A DNA stretch of 64,000 bases from assembly GCA_003255065.1 (NCBI GenBank), contig QAOA01001066.1:3155397-3219396 (forward strand), read 5' to 3'. This stretch comes from Cercis canadensis (taxonomy: Eukaryota > Streptophyta > Magnoliopsida > Fabales > Fabaceae). How positions within the stretch are numbered: the stretch's first letter is position 1; each line of letters begins with the position of its first letter. Below the pieces are notes generated by a model. That model was not told where the DNA came from and ran no database searches. It worked only from the letters and a program-made list of their open reading frames with translations. Position numbers and translations under genes: made by a program. Of this stretch, positions 22,720 to 33,300 are shown piece after piece.

Positions 22720-23793
22720 CTAAGATCCAAGTGCAGCAAATCTTTCTCTCACGGCACAAGCTATCTTCCATTCATTGATACTGGCCAACCCTTCAATTAT
22801 CTTCTGCCTGACCCTGATGTATGGGATAAACCCTCTATCTGTCATCCCCATTGCTACCTTTCCTGCCAAAACATACTCATGTCTCTCCAAGCACCCTTCA
22901 ATCACCACCTCATAACTCTCAAATCCCATAGGGTAACCCTCTCTCTCCAGGAATTCAATCATCCCAACTGCTTTCCATACCTCTCTATTTGCCCGTAATG
23001 CTGCCAACAATTTCACCAGTGTTCCCTGTCCTGGGGTCAATCCATATTTCACCACCATTTTCTTCATCAAATCCAGTGCCTCATCCGTCTTTCTGACTCT
23101 GCAAATTGCACCAATTACAATGCCATAACTCTCTACATCAGGAACACATCCTGCTCCACCCATGCCCTTCAAAACTTTAACTGCCTCCGCCAAATGATCA
23201 ACAGCACAAAGAGATGATAGTAGATAATTACAAGTTCCACAGTCGGGATGATATCCAATTGATTGCATCTCAAGTAACATGTTAGAAACAGAATGAGATT
23301 GACGCCGCTGGTCCAACCAAGCAGAGGAGAGGAGAACATGGGTTTGAGGAACTGGAATGCAACCAGAGCGTAGAGTCCGTTGTATTATAGCAAGAGCAAG
23401 AGGGAGGGGATGGCAACTTTGGAAAATGTAGGAAAGAAGATAAGAATAGGCTATACAGGGTTTAGATCGAGGTCTAAGAGGTATAAAAGATTGCAACATT
23501 TCATCAATGATTTGCACTCTCAAGTTCTGGGGAAATGAAGAGAAGAAAGAAAAAGGATTTGAACTTTGGCAAGACTCCAAAGAAATGAGAAGGTCAGGAA
23601 TTTTGTCATAGTTTTTGGCTTCTACTTCTGCTCTAACAGCCTGCTCAACGTTCTGCAGAGAAGTCATTGAGCGAATGGAAGGACATTGATTTAAAAGAGG
23701 ACGGAAATGAAAAAGAAATCTATAGTGCTTTGCTGCTCTGATCACCATTCTTGATAGACTAATATAGTACAGCAGAAGCTTGTGCCCTAACAA
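22720..23793 (-). CDS. Small P-class pentatricopeptide repeat protein, organelle-targeted
   Basis: A single-exon frame of 357 residues. PPR proteins of this class bind organellar RNA one nucleotide per repeat and affect its stability, splicing or translation. Several degenerate 35-residue repeats are visible, the clearest being TCNYLLSSLCAVDHLAEAV, VESYGIVIGAICRVRKTDEA and FESYEVVIEGCLERHEYVL, with about five or six repeats in all from residue 115 to the end. No E, DYW or SMR tail is present. The N-terminus is rich in Arg, Lys and aromatic residues and has no acidic residues, which fits a mitochondrial presequence; the second ATG at 23748 (MVIRAAKHY) is an equally plausible start. It resembles what I remember of At1g06270, but this is not verified. 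Confidence 0.8.
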   Translation of the reverse strand: MLGHKLLLYYISLSRMVIRAAKHYRFLFHFRPLLNQCPSIRSMTSLQNVEQAVRAEVEAKNYDKIPDLLISLESCQSSNPFSFFSSFPQNLRVQIIDEMLQSFIPLRPRSKPCIAYSYLLSYIFQSCHPLPLALAIIQRTLRSGCIPVPQTHVLLSSAWLDQRRQSHSVSNMLLEMQSIGYHPDCGTCNYLLSSLCAVDHLAEAVKVLKGMGGAGCVPDVESYGIVIGAICRVRKTDEALDLMKKMVVKYGLTPGQGTLVKLLAALRANREVWKAVGMIEFLEREGYPMGFESYEVVIEGCLERHEYVLAGKVAMGMTDRGFIPYIRVRQKIIEGLASINEWKIACAVRERFAALGS

Positions 23794-23966
23794 ACATGAA
23801 ACCTGCAGAGATTTGCCAGAAAAATACTTATATTGATCAAAAACGAATGTTTTCTAAGAGAATCAGAAATCGAAATCAGGCAGAACTAAGAAATTGAAAA
23901 TAGATGACATATTTTAGAATATTACCAACAGCTCAATAATGGGCAAGAACCAAGGAATCTTTCAAT

Positions 23967-25460
23967 TCAATAGTGACGCCTCCTTCTAGATCTTTTACGG
24001 TAACGGAAACTCCAGAAAATCACCACAAAGATGACCAGAACCACTTGTAGAATAATTACAATCTTCAAAGCTAAAACCAGCAAGCTTCAAGATACACTTA
24101 CGAGTTTTTTGATGCATGAAAGCTTTTCAAAGATTAAAACTTACCAGAAAGGTTATGAACTGATTCCTTCAAGTTCACTCCATTTTTTGTTTCTTCAACA
24201 CCAATAGAGCCCAGATCACTGAGTCTTGAATTGTAATTGCCAGTCCTATACTCAACCATTACACCCATGACACATGTGTTGGGACACTGGACACTTCCAT
24301 CATACTCATCACTCCCATCACAGCAATCTGCAGCAATATTGAATCAATATTAGAACACAAACTTGAGGGAAGAAGAAAATGTCTAAATTCCCTAAGCTGC
24401 ACAAAAAGCTAAAATTCTTTGCCAATTTACATATTACGAGAGCAGACTGCATCTATTGCATCATAAACGTGGTTGGGTTCTGGCTCTATTGAACCTCTAT
24501 CTGATAAAATCATTTAACCTCTGCTAGGTAAAGCGTTTAGAATGGTTCAAGACCCAAAGTATGAAAAAACAACAAAGCCAAGCAAAACTTCACTGAAATA
24601 ATATACCACTTAATATCATCTCTAAAGCGCTCCATACATAATAAACATGAAGATGTAAGAAAATCAATTATTGCGCAAACCGATGCAATCAATATCCAGT
24701 CAAGCACATTGACAGCCCTTCAAACCTTTAAAGGAAGACATTGAGGTAGACCATATAGGCCTTAACTAGCAACTCAGATAAATCAATGGAAAAAAAAAAA
24801 AAAAANAGAAAAAAAAAAAAAAAAAATAGAGAGCGAGGGATAAAATAATAACAACAAATCAGAATATACTTACCGCAAAAACGGTCATTAACACGAGAAG
24901 AAAATATGAACTGCGGTTTGCTTCCTACATTTCTGCAATAAAACTTTCCTTTCGGACAGGCTGAAGTTCCTGTAATCATATCAGAAATTGTATCAAAATC
25001 CAAAAGAATAGATATTTTCTGTTCCTCAATATCATTATCAAGATTAGAATCATGAAGCATACCGGGTTCATCAGTGCCATCAACGCAGTCGCAGAAATTG
25101 TCATTGAGACGGTTTCTGGTGAAGGATTTTGATCCGTCCTTGCACTTGATCACCTCCGACCTATAGTAATTCTCATCTGTATCCACAAACCCCAATTCAA
25201 TTTTAAAAAAAGAAAAATTGAAATTGGTTTCTGGGTGATGCATATGGTTTGTTGCACATCCATTGCTACTTGCTAGCAAGGTTCAAGCTCATATATTTAA
25301 AGTAGGACAATGTATAAAGCAACATAAAAGTGAGGGATTTAATGGCGTACGGCGTACCCAGGGGATGAACTCCATGGAGAGGACGATGTGAGAATCGATA
25401 AGCTGAACAAGAGTAAGAGAGGAGAATATAGGCGGAGAGGAAGAAGACCGTTTCCATCAT
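23967..25460 (-). CDS. Short PRKCSH / glucosidase II beta-like membrane protein
   Basis: An ER or secretory-pathway protein of about 199 residues. Exons are 25460-25358, 25176-25063, 24969-24874, 24327-24145 and 24070-23967, summing to 600 nt. A signal peptide ends near YSCSA. Two LDL-receptor-A-like cysteine repeats follow ([13 protein letters not shown] and [13 protein letters not shown]), the N-terminal signature of glucosidase II beta. After a spacer the last exon codes a transmembrane helix ([17 protein letters not shown]) and a basic tail of Arg/Lys. Full glucosidase II beta is over 500 residues with an MRH domain; that domain is absent here, so this is the short plant paralogue (At2g42390 as I remember). 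The start could be 25478, 25460 or 25457. An undetermined base sits in a poly(A) tract of intron 3 at 24806. Biochemical role unknown. Confidence 0.85.
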
Positions 25461-26180
25461 CTGAGTGGGGGTTCTCACTTCTCAGGGAGACCACAGACTA
25501 GGGTTGCTGTGTCCAAGGTTTGCAATTTCAGGCCTGTGGGCTTTATGGCCCAGATTGAGTTGACTTAGACTTAAGCTTGAGTCAACGCTCCAGTCAACAG
25601 TTTTATTTCTTTCTTCTTGTTTGATTTGATATCATCAAATAGAGATTAGAGACTAAAAAACATTGTCATAGAAGTTCAATGCAAAGATTTAATAATATAA
25701 CCACCAATAATCTGATTATTTAAAATTTGATTACAAAATTTAAATCAAATTTTATGATAAAGAAGGAAATTTAAATTTTTTTTTGTTAGGAAAGGTCATT
25801 TGTTCATTTATAACAATTGACTGATTCTGAGATCACTCACTCTATAAAGAGAAACTAGAATAAATATGAATGGTTCATTTATAAGTAGTTTCCTTTTTTT
25901 TTTTTAAGTTCTGTAAGAAGTTTTTTTTGAGAATAAACGTTTAGATTAAAATCATGTCAAGTCTATATATGCACTCCATAAAAAAATTAATAGAAAGACA
26001 TAAGTAATAACCATGATACATATTCCTTTAAATTGTAATTGTCCAATAGTACACTAGTCCTTGCAGAGGATATGCACAAGCGGTTGCTGTACTTACATGG
26101 TGTTGTAATTCATAAACACAGTTTGAACTACATATATAGTTTAGTGAATAATGTATAGTATAAAAGTATAGCAATTATAT
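25461..26180. other. Intergenic region
   Basis: Upstream DNA of the PRKCSH-like gene and 3' flank of the minus-strand protease. AT-rich, with nothing recognisable. Confidence 0.5.
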
Positions 26181-27294
26181 TTATGCAGTGGGGTAAGAAG
26201 CTTGCATTGCTATGCCACAGAGGCCTTCCTGAGCATTTACATCCCTTTGCATCCTAATATATCCTTGTTCACCCCACTGTGTTCCCCATGAATTCTTCAC
26301 CAACCAATACTTGGTCCCATCTTCACTTACTCCATAACCCACAGCAGTAACACCATGATCCAACTCAGTGCCACATGAGCCAGTGAATACACCACTTGAG
26401 TAAAATTGGAAGTCAGATCCACTGGCATCAATGGCTACAGAAATTGGTTGATTAGCCACAGCTTTGAGCAATGCCTTCTCACTGTTGGCAGGCACATCTT
26501 CATACCCTTTAATGTTAGCTGCATGGTTGGCTTCTTTGTTTGTGTTACAGGTTCCATCAACACCCTGGTAAGCGTAGTTGGCTTCTGTGCTAAGACCCTT
26601 ATTCTGTATGATGAATTTGAAGGCATCGTCCATTAGACCCCCTTCACAACCTTGGTCCACACCATTTGTGTCACAATCTACAAGCTCTTGTTCTGACAAA
26701 GAAATCAATTTGCCTGTGCTAAGCTGAGTGATTCCTTCAGTTGCTGCCACAGCAGAAAATGCCCAGCAACACCCTACAATTTCAAAGCAATACACAATTA
26801 GATAGAAATGAAATGTTGAGTTGTGAGTTTTGACAAAAAATTATCAAACACTTACCACATTGGCCTTGGTCCTTGATAGGTGTCACAGCACCTTTCTTTC
26901 TCCAATCCACAGTGGGTGGAACTGCAGTCACACTTTCATATTTGAATGTGGATGTCCTTGTGATTGTGGAGCACATATGGCCCTTGAATCTGTTTCTGGA
27001 TGCTATGAACTCGTCGTTTGTGAGATCTGCAAATTTATTGATGGCTAGCTTGTAAGGTTTGTTTCCTGCATTGTTGAAGGTTTCTATGTATTCCACATTG
27101 GTCTTGAATATGTTGAAACGCTTCTCCTTCTCTTGCGAGTCCTTATAGAACTTGCCATAGCGACCCATCCATTGCTCATGCCTCTCATGCATTGAGGCAT
27201 CTTCAAGAGTGCGAGAAGTGGCTTCAAAAGCCAAGAAGCCAAACATGAAAAGTAGAGCCAAAGAAATGCAGGGGAATTGGTTCTTGGAAGCCAT
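26181..27294 (-). CDS. Papain-like cysteine protease, SAG39 type (copy A)
   Basis: A preproenzyme of 343 residues. Exon 1 is 27294-26856 and exon 2 is 26773-26181, with an 82-bp intron just before the catalytic cysteine; the sum is 1032 nt. Signal peptide at residues 1 to about 24, I29 prodomain with the ERFNIN helix ([19 protein letters not shown]) and [11 protein letters not shown]. Mature start near [11 protein letters not shown]. Catalytic Gln143, Cys149 (QCGCCWAFS), His286 and Asn307 are present, and the disulfide cysteines are in place. The start at 27294 is preferred to an upstream ATG because it begins the signal peptide and matches copy B. It differs from copy B at only five residues (Asn5, Phe7, Met17, a Gln after EGIT, and an Asn in RDVNAQEG). 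A TATA box lies 100 bases upstream. Confidence 0.95.
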
Positions 27295-27391
27295 GCTAGT
27301 GGTAGTGGTAACAGTAGAAAAAACTACTTCAGAGTGGTTAACGAAAAGAGAGAAATTAAGGTGCTGTGATAATCCCCAAGATTGGTGGGGT

Positions 27392-27401
27392 GTATATATA
27401 G
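27392..27401 (-). promoter_or_regulatory. Candidate TATA box of protease copy A
   Basis: The minus strand reads CCTATATATACA about 100 bases upstream of the start codon, in a stretch clearly homologous to the copy B promoter. Confidence 0.6.
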
Positions 27402-28602
27402 GAAAATTCTGGTTGAATTGTAAACTAGTTGATTTCAACTGATAGGCATAAAACACCATTTTCTTCAACGTACCTGAGAGAATGTTCTGAGTAAGACTAA
27501 TATGTACTTGTCTTGATAAATTACTTTTCTAAGAAACACCTTGTACGTGCATTTGCAAAAACCAGCCTTCAAAGAGAGATAGAGAGAGAGAGAGAATGAA
27601 TACAAAACATGGTATTTAGAAACGCTTAAGTATGGAAATCTTCTCCCTAGCGCATAATGTCACTGATTCACTGACCTTTTCCTTGTCGTTTTTCTCCTTT
27701 GGTGGAAAATGGTAAGTTCTCTTAAAACTTGTTATTACACCATAGAAGACCTTGTGGAAAATGGTAGCCATGCCAGATTTTATGTTGATGAAGTGATTTT
27801 GATTTTAGAATTTAGTATAAAGCATACATCTTTTACCACAATCTAACTATTCTGAAGATCAATTTTCTTTTTTTTACTATTCAAGTCCTACCAAGAAAAA
27901 CTATTGGAGAATTACGAAGAGATAATTAATGATTCAAATATTTAATACAATACGCCATATTAAGTTAGTTTACAGTTGAGGATCATAAATGTTGTTAGAT
28001 AACCAAATGTAAAATGTGATTATTTGGTACTTCAATGCAAACAAAATTTTAAAATTTTCTATAATAAAGATTTTGAAGTATTGACCTGTCTTAAGTACTC
28101 TCATAACAAAAACATTACGTTTTAATATAACACACTAGCACAAAAAAAAAAAGATAAATAAAATAATACTTGTACACACAGAGAGTATCGAATGAATTTG
28201 TTATATATATTGAGCAAAGTTTTATTTTATTTTTAAATATATATATATATTCAGCAAGTTAAGAGAATATGTATATGTGTTTGTTTGCACTTGAAACTTG
28301 TTTCTTTCAAAGGGACCATGTCCCTTGTTAGTGGCAAAATTGGTTATTGAATTCATTTTTGTTTATTTGTGCACTTGTGCTGGAGAATCCGAAAACTTTT
28401 TTTTGTTAAATTAAAAATAATTGCTAATCCCACCTTAACGCACTTGTGCATTTGTTAAATTAATGCACTAGGCATTGCTTTGAAGAGTAATTTGTCTGCA
28501 CAACACATGGGTCTTTTTCAGAACATTCTCTCAGCTACGTTGGCTTTTGAGGTTTAAAATTTATTTTCTACAAGATTAGTTTACAATTCAACGTGAATTT
28601 TC

Positions 28603-28611
28603 CTATATATA
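28603..28611 (+). promoter_or_regulatory. Candidate TATA box of protease copy B
   Basis: CTATATATA about 100 bases before the start codon at 28711, at the same place as the copy A box. Confidence 0.6.
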
Positions 28612-28710
28612 CCTCGAGAATGTTGGGGACCATGACCATCACAGCATCTTAATATCTCACATTTCATTAAGCAATCTGAAGTAGTTGTCTCCATTGTCAT
28701 CACTACCATT

Positions 28711-29824
28711 ATGGCTTCAAAAATCCAGCTCCCCTGTATTTCATTGGCTTTGCTTTTCTTGTTTGGCTTCTTGGCTTTTGAAGCCACTTCTCGCACTCTT
28801 GAAGATGCCTCAATGCATGAGAGGCATGAGCAATGGATGGGTCGCTATGGCAAGTTCTATAAGGACTCGCAAGAGAAGGAGAAGCGTTTCAACATATTCA
28901 AGACCAATGTGGAATACATAGAAACCTTCAACAATGCAGGAAACAAACCTTACAAGCTAGCCATCAATAAATTTGCAGATCTCACAAACGACGAGTTCAT
29001 AGCATCCAGAAACAGATTCAAGGGCCATATGTGCTCCACAATCACAAGGACATCCACATTCAAATATGAAAGTGTGACTGCAGTTCCACCCACTGTGGAT
29101 TGGAGAAAGAAAGGTGCTGTGACACCTATCAAGGACCAAGGCCAATGTGGTAAGTGTTTGATAATTTTTTGTCAAAACTCACAACTCAACATTTCATTTC
29201 TACCTAATTGTGTATTGCTTTGAAATTGTAGGGTGTTGCTGGGCATTTTCTGCTGTGGCAGCAACTGAAGGAATCACTAAGCTTAGCACAGGCAAATTGA
29301 TTTCTTTGTCAGAACAAGAGCTTGTAGATTGTGACACAAATGGTGTGGACCAAGGTTGTGAAGGGGGTCTAATGGACGATGCCTTCAAATTCATCATACA
29401 GAATAAGGGTCTCAGCACAGAAGCCAACTACGCTTACCAGGGTGTTGATGGAACCTGTAACACAAACAAAGAAGCCAACCATGCAGCTAACATTAAAGGG
29501 TATGAAGATGTGCCTGCCAACAGTGAGAAGGCATTGCTCAAAGCTGTGGCTAATCAACCAATTTCTGTAGCCATTGATGCTAGTGGATCTGACTTCCAAT
29601 TTTACTCAAGTGGTGTATTCACTGGCTCATGTGGCACTGAGTTGGATCATGGTGTTACTGCTGTGGGTTATGGAGTAAGTGAAGATGGGACCAAGTATTG
29701 GTTGGTGAAGAACTCATGGGGAACACAGTGGGGTGAACAAGGATATATTAGGATGCAGAGAGATGTGGATGCTCAAGAAGGCCTCTGTGGCATAGCAATG
29801 CAAGCTTCTTATCCCACTGCTTAA
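28711..29824 (+). CDS. Papain-like cysteine protease, SAG39 type (copy B)
   Basis: A preproenzyme of 343 residues, exons 28711-29149 and 29232-29824, with the same intron position and intron length as copy A. Signal peptide, I29 prodomain and C1A protease domain are complete, with Gln143, Cys149, His286 and Asn307. The residues that differ from copy A are Ile5, Leu7, Leu17, a Lys after EGIT, and an Asp in RDVDAQEG. The introns differ at about one base by eye. The two genes point away from each other with 1.4 kb between starts. Cys before the catalytic Cys (GCCWAFS rather than GSCWAFS) is common in the SAG12/SAG39 group. Secretion to the vacuole or apoplast is inferred from the family. Confidence 0.95.
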
Positions 29825-30338
29825 TTTCTAAATACTTTGATACTATATATTATTTTCTAAACTATGTAATTCTTCATGAATGAATGTATCTATCACCTGT
29901 TGTGCTTATTCTTCACTTGAACTGGTTCACAACTTGTCAATTACAATACAATACAAAGGAAAATTAGTCGTGAACTGGTGCACTGTTTGTCAATTCAATA
30001 GCAATACAAGCATTTTATTGTGCAAAGAAGATTGTCCGCTTTGGGTTAAATGGGCCGGGCCCATTATACAGTCCAAAAATGAGCCTTTCATGTGGATTCA
30101 ATAGCAATACAAGCATTTTATTGTGCAAAGAAGATTGTCCGCTTTGGGTTAAATGGGCCGGGCCCATTATACAGTCCAAAAATGAGCCTTTCATGTGGAT
30201 TCGGATTTGGGCCAGATATGGGTCATGCACACCTTGATTGATAGCATCCATTTCAGGCTTGATCCAATATCTTGGACTACAAGTTCTGATATAATCAATT
30301 AATGCAGGATAAAACGTAAACGAACTAGTAGTATTTTT

Positions 30339-30374
<36 letters not shown>

Positions 30375-33300
30375 CTAGCAGTATTTGTTAAGCCACGTGT
30401 GGTACAAACAATAATGAAAGTAAGCGGCATAACTATTATATACGAGACTTGCATTGAAGTGGAGGATCATTATATGAATTTTGTAACAAACAAGGATCAA
30501 TATCAAGTAAGCTTCTTGCATTGATTCCATTTTATCCATTAATTGTAATCTTCTTGGATCCTACTAACTTTGCTATTTGCGAATCAATCTTTTATAACCA
30601 ATTCAATTACATATTACAATATTAAAGCAAGTAACATGGGTTACTCATATATTATAACCCTATTAAAGCATTAGGTCTATCTTTTTGGATTATATTTCTT
30701 AACGCATTACAGTGTATATAAAAAATGTTTTTTTTTTTTTTTTTACGTCTATCTGGCTGGATTTATTTTCCTTACTACAATCTAATACCAAAGATTTTCA
30801 CCAGTGTTAAATAAACTAGTTAATTCAGCTTTAGCTTTAATTGCTTGTGAGAAGAAAAAGCAATGAAAATCAAAAGAAGCAAGTGATTAGTTGGGAGGCA
30901 CAACTTGGAACTTTAAATATTTCTAATTTGTTTAAGGTTGACATGCTTGCACGAATGTAGCATTCCAATATCAACGCAAATGAATTGAGGAGACAAACTT
31001 GGTTGAGATTTGCAAGTTGGTATTTAACTAGAAATTTAAAACGTTATTCGATCATTAAAGTCGACCATTAAAGGTTCGCTTTTGCTTATGTTTTCTCAAT
31101 TAACCAATCAAATTAACTTTTCACCGCCTCAGAGTTAGATTCTTTAACTTGTATTATTTAATAATAAGACACATTTTATATATAGGTGTCTGTTTGAATA
31201 AAACCTGCACCAATAATTCATACATTCTACCTCTACTTTTAGTTTTAGAGATATCAAATTACTTTTCTGATATTGAAGTTATTTTTAAAGTTAATAAATT
31301 TTAAATTTAGAGTTATAATTAAAATATAAAATATTATATACATATATATATATATATATATAGCTTTAGAGACAAGATACTTTTTATAGTACGCAGAAAT
31401 ACACGAGTACTGTGCTCTTTATAGTAAGTTAAAAAGAATATTTACCAACTAAAAATGGAAAATTTTCATATGAAATTAAATAGAAATTGAATTTCTTAAC
31501 CCAAAATTAATTAGCAAGATGAAAACTAGAATAATTGTGGTGAAGTAGAGGGAATAAAATGGGCAGCAAAAGTCACTATCGGGGACGGTATGGGGGGCAG
31601 TGCACGGGCATGGTTGTAGTCAACATCATTGCTCATGTCCAATCTATGCGGCACCGTTTCCATATAACAGAACAGAATATACTTTTGAGATTAAACTCAA
31701 GGTACACCCCCCCGATTGTGACTTGTGTACCACTTTTCTGAATTTTGCAGGTTCTGTCTGTAGGCATTTGAAAAGGCACCGGTGATTGACAAGATTTGGA
31801 AATTATAAAACTGGCACTGAACTTTAACAATTTACAGAGTGACCCAACCCATGCAAAACGCGCGTNAGTATAGCACCACCCTAAACTCAAATCGAAATTT
31901 CTTGAGCGGGGCCCATGTGTGTGCTTAGTTGGAAGCCCTCTCGGCTTAGGGTTCCTTGAATGGCCCAGCTGGCACGGCACTCTGCAGTGCACATGCCCAC
32001 CTGCTTCTGCTTCTGCTTCTGTCTCCAACTCACACCATACCACACCACACCACACACCATTCTTCTTACTCTCTTTACTCCCTTTACTCACCTTTTCCCA
32101 TTCACAATTATGCCCTTCTTATTCTCTTCATTTCCACAATTCCCATTTTGTATTTAATACCTAAAAAAAGAAAAATTGTTAAGCATTGCCCAACAACCAA
32201 ACACCAAATCCACTTTTAACATTTTCCTTATACCGCCGTTTACCAGGATTATTTAGCATTCACCAATTTGAAATGCTTTGAAAAGAGAGGTTTACCTAAT
32301 TAATAAAAATGAGTGATTATTTTGTTATAATATATATAATTACGTATAATAAATTATAAATCATTTTATTACCAAATATGATTAATGAATCAAACTTATA
32401 ATATATTTTTCCTACATATAAAGTCTATTGTCAATACTCAAGAACCATTGCATAATTATAAGTTTGCTGATTTTCTCCAAATTTATAACATATTTGGTAT
32501 AGACTTGCTGTCACTATTTCTGAATAAAAAGAAATTCAAGTTTATTGAAATGTCACGATCATTGCTCTCAAATATACTAACACATTTTTTTTTTCTTAGT
32601 TAATACCATGAATTTTTTTTTATTTTTTTCAATTGGGTATGAGATTAATCTTGTTTAAAGTTTTAAATAATTATAATTTTTTTTTCTCAATAATGCTCTT
32701 CCTGAATTTCAAGATCACAGCTAAGGGTGCACGTCCAAATTTCTATTTGCATACTAACACCTCCTAAATTATGAAAACTGACATCCAAAAATTAGTGCTT
32801 ACCAAAAAAAAAAATCACAAATAGTTTATTTTTTGAGACTTATTCTTGGTCAAATTTGGCTCATCTACCATTCTGTCAAATGGAAAGCAAAAAGATAGAC
32901 AATAGTGAACAATATTATAAGACTTGTCTGTACTTTCAAGCCTTTTGCTTGTAGGAAACTGAGATGACATTTTTGTGACAATAAACATGCTTGAAATGCT
33001 AGAATTTTATTGCACAGAATCATTATTATTTACCAGTTGATATTGAATTTATTTGGGAAAAAAGTAGAGGGTGATTTCTCTCTTTTTTCTATCTTACTAA
33101 TATGATTATAGCTACTACATTATCTTTGCCTACTTTTATGCACATTTAAACTACATTGTCATGAATAGCGCTTGTCTTCTTAATTGAAGACATGTATACT
33201 GTTCCTTATTCTTATGCAGAAAAGTTCGATGAATATCATTATTGAGGAGGACCAATCACAATATAAAAATGTTGTAAATTTGCATCCACATATTTATATA

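Larger units (their letters stand above)
27295..28710. other. Shared divergent promoter of the protease pair
   Basis: The 1.4 kb between the two start codons. About 160 bases next to each gene are recognisably homologous in inverted orientation (both include TTTACAATTCAAC and TTTTCCTATATATACC/ACC), but they differ far more than the coding regions do. The centre is AT-rich with a GA-repeat near 27577-27595 and shows no gene. Confidence 0.6.

Noticed and set aside
31633-32091. 152-codon minus-strand open frame in the GC-rich patch
   Set aside because: It runs through the undetermined base at 31866 and has a low-complexity start and no recognisable motif.
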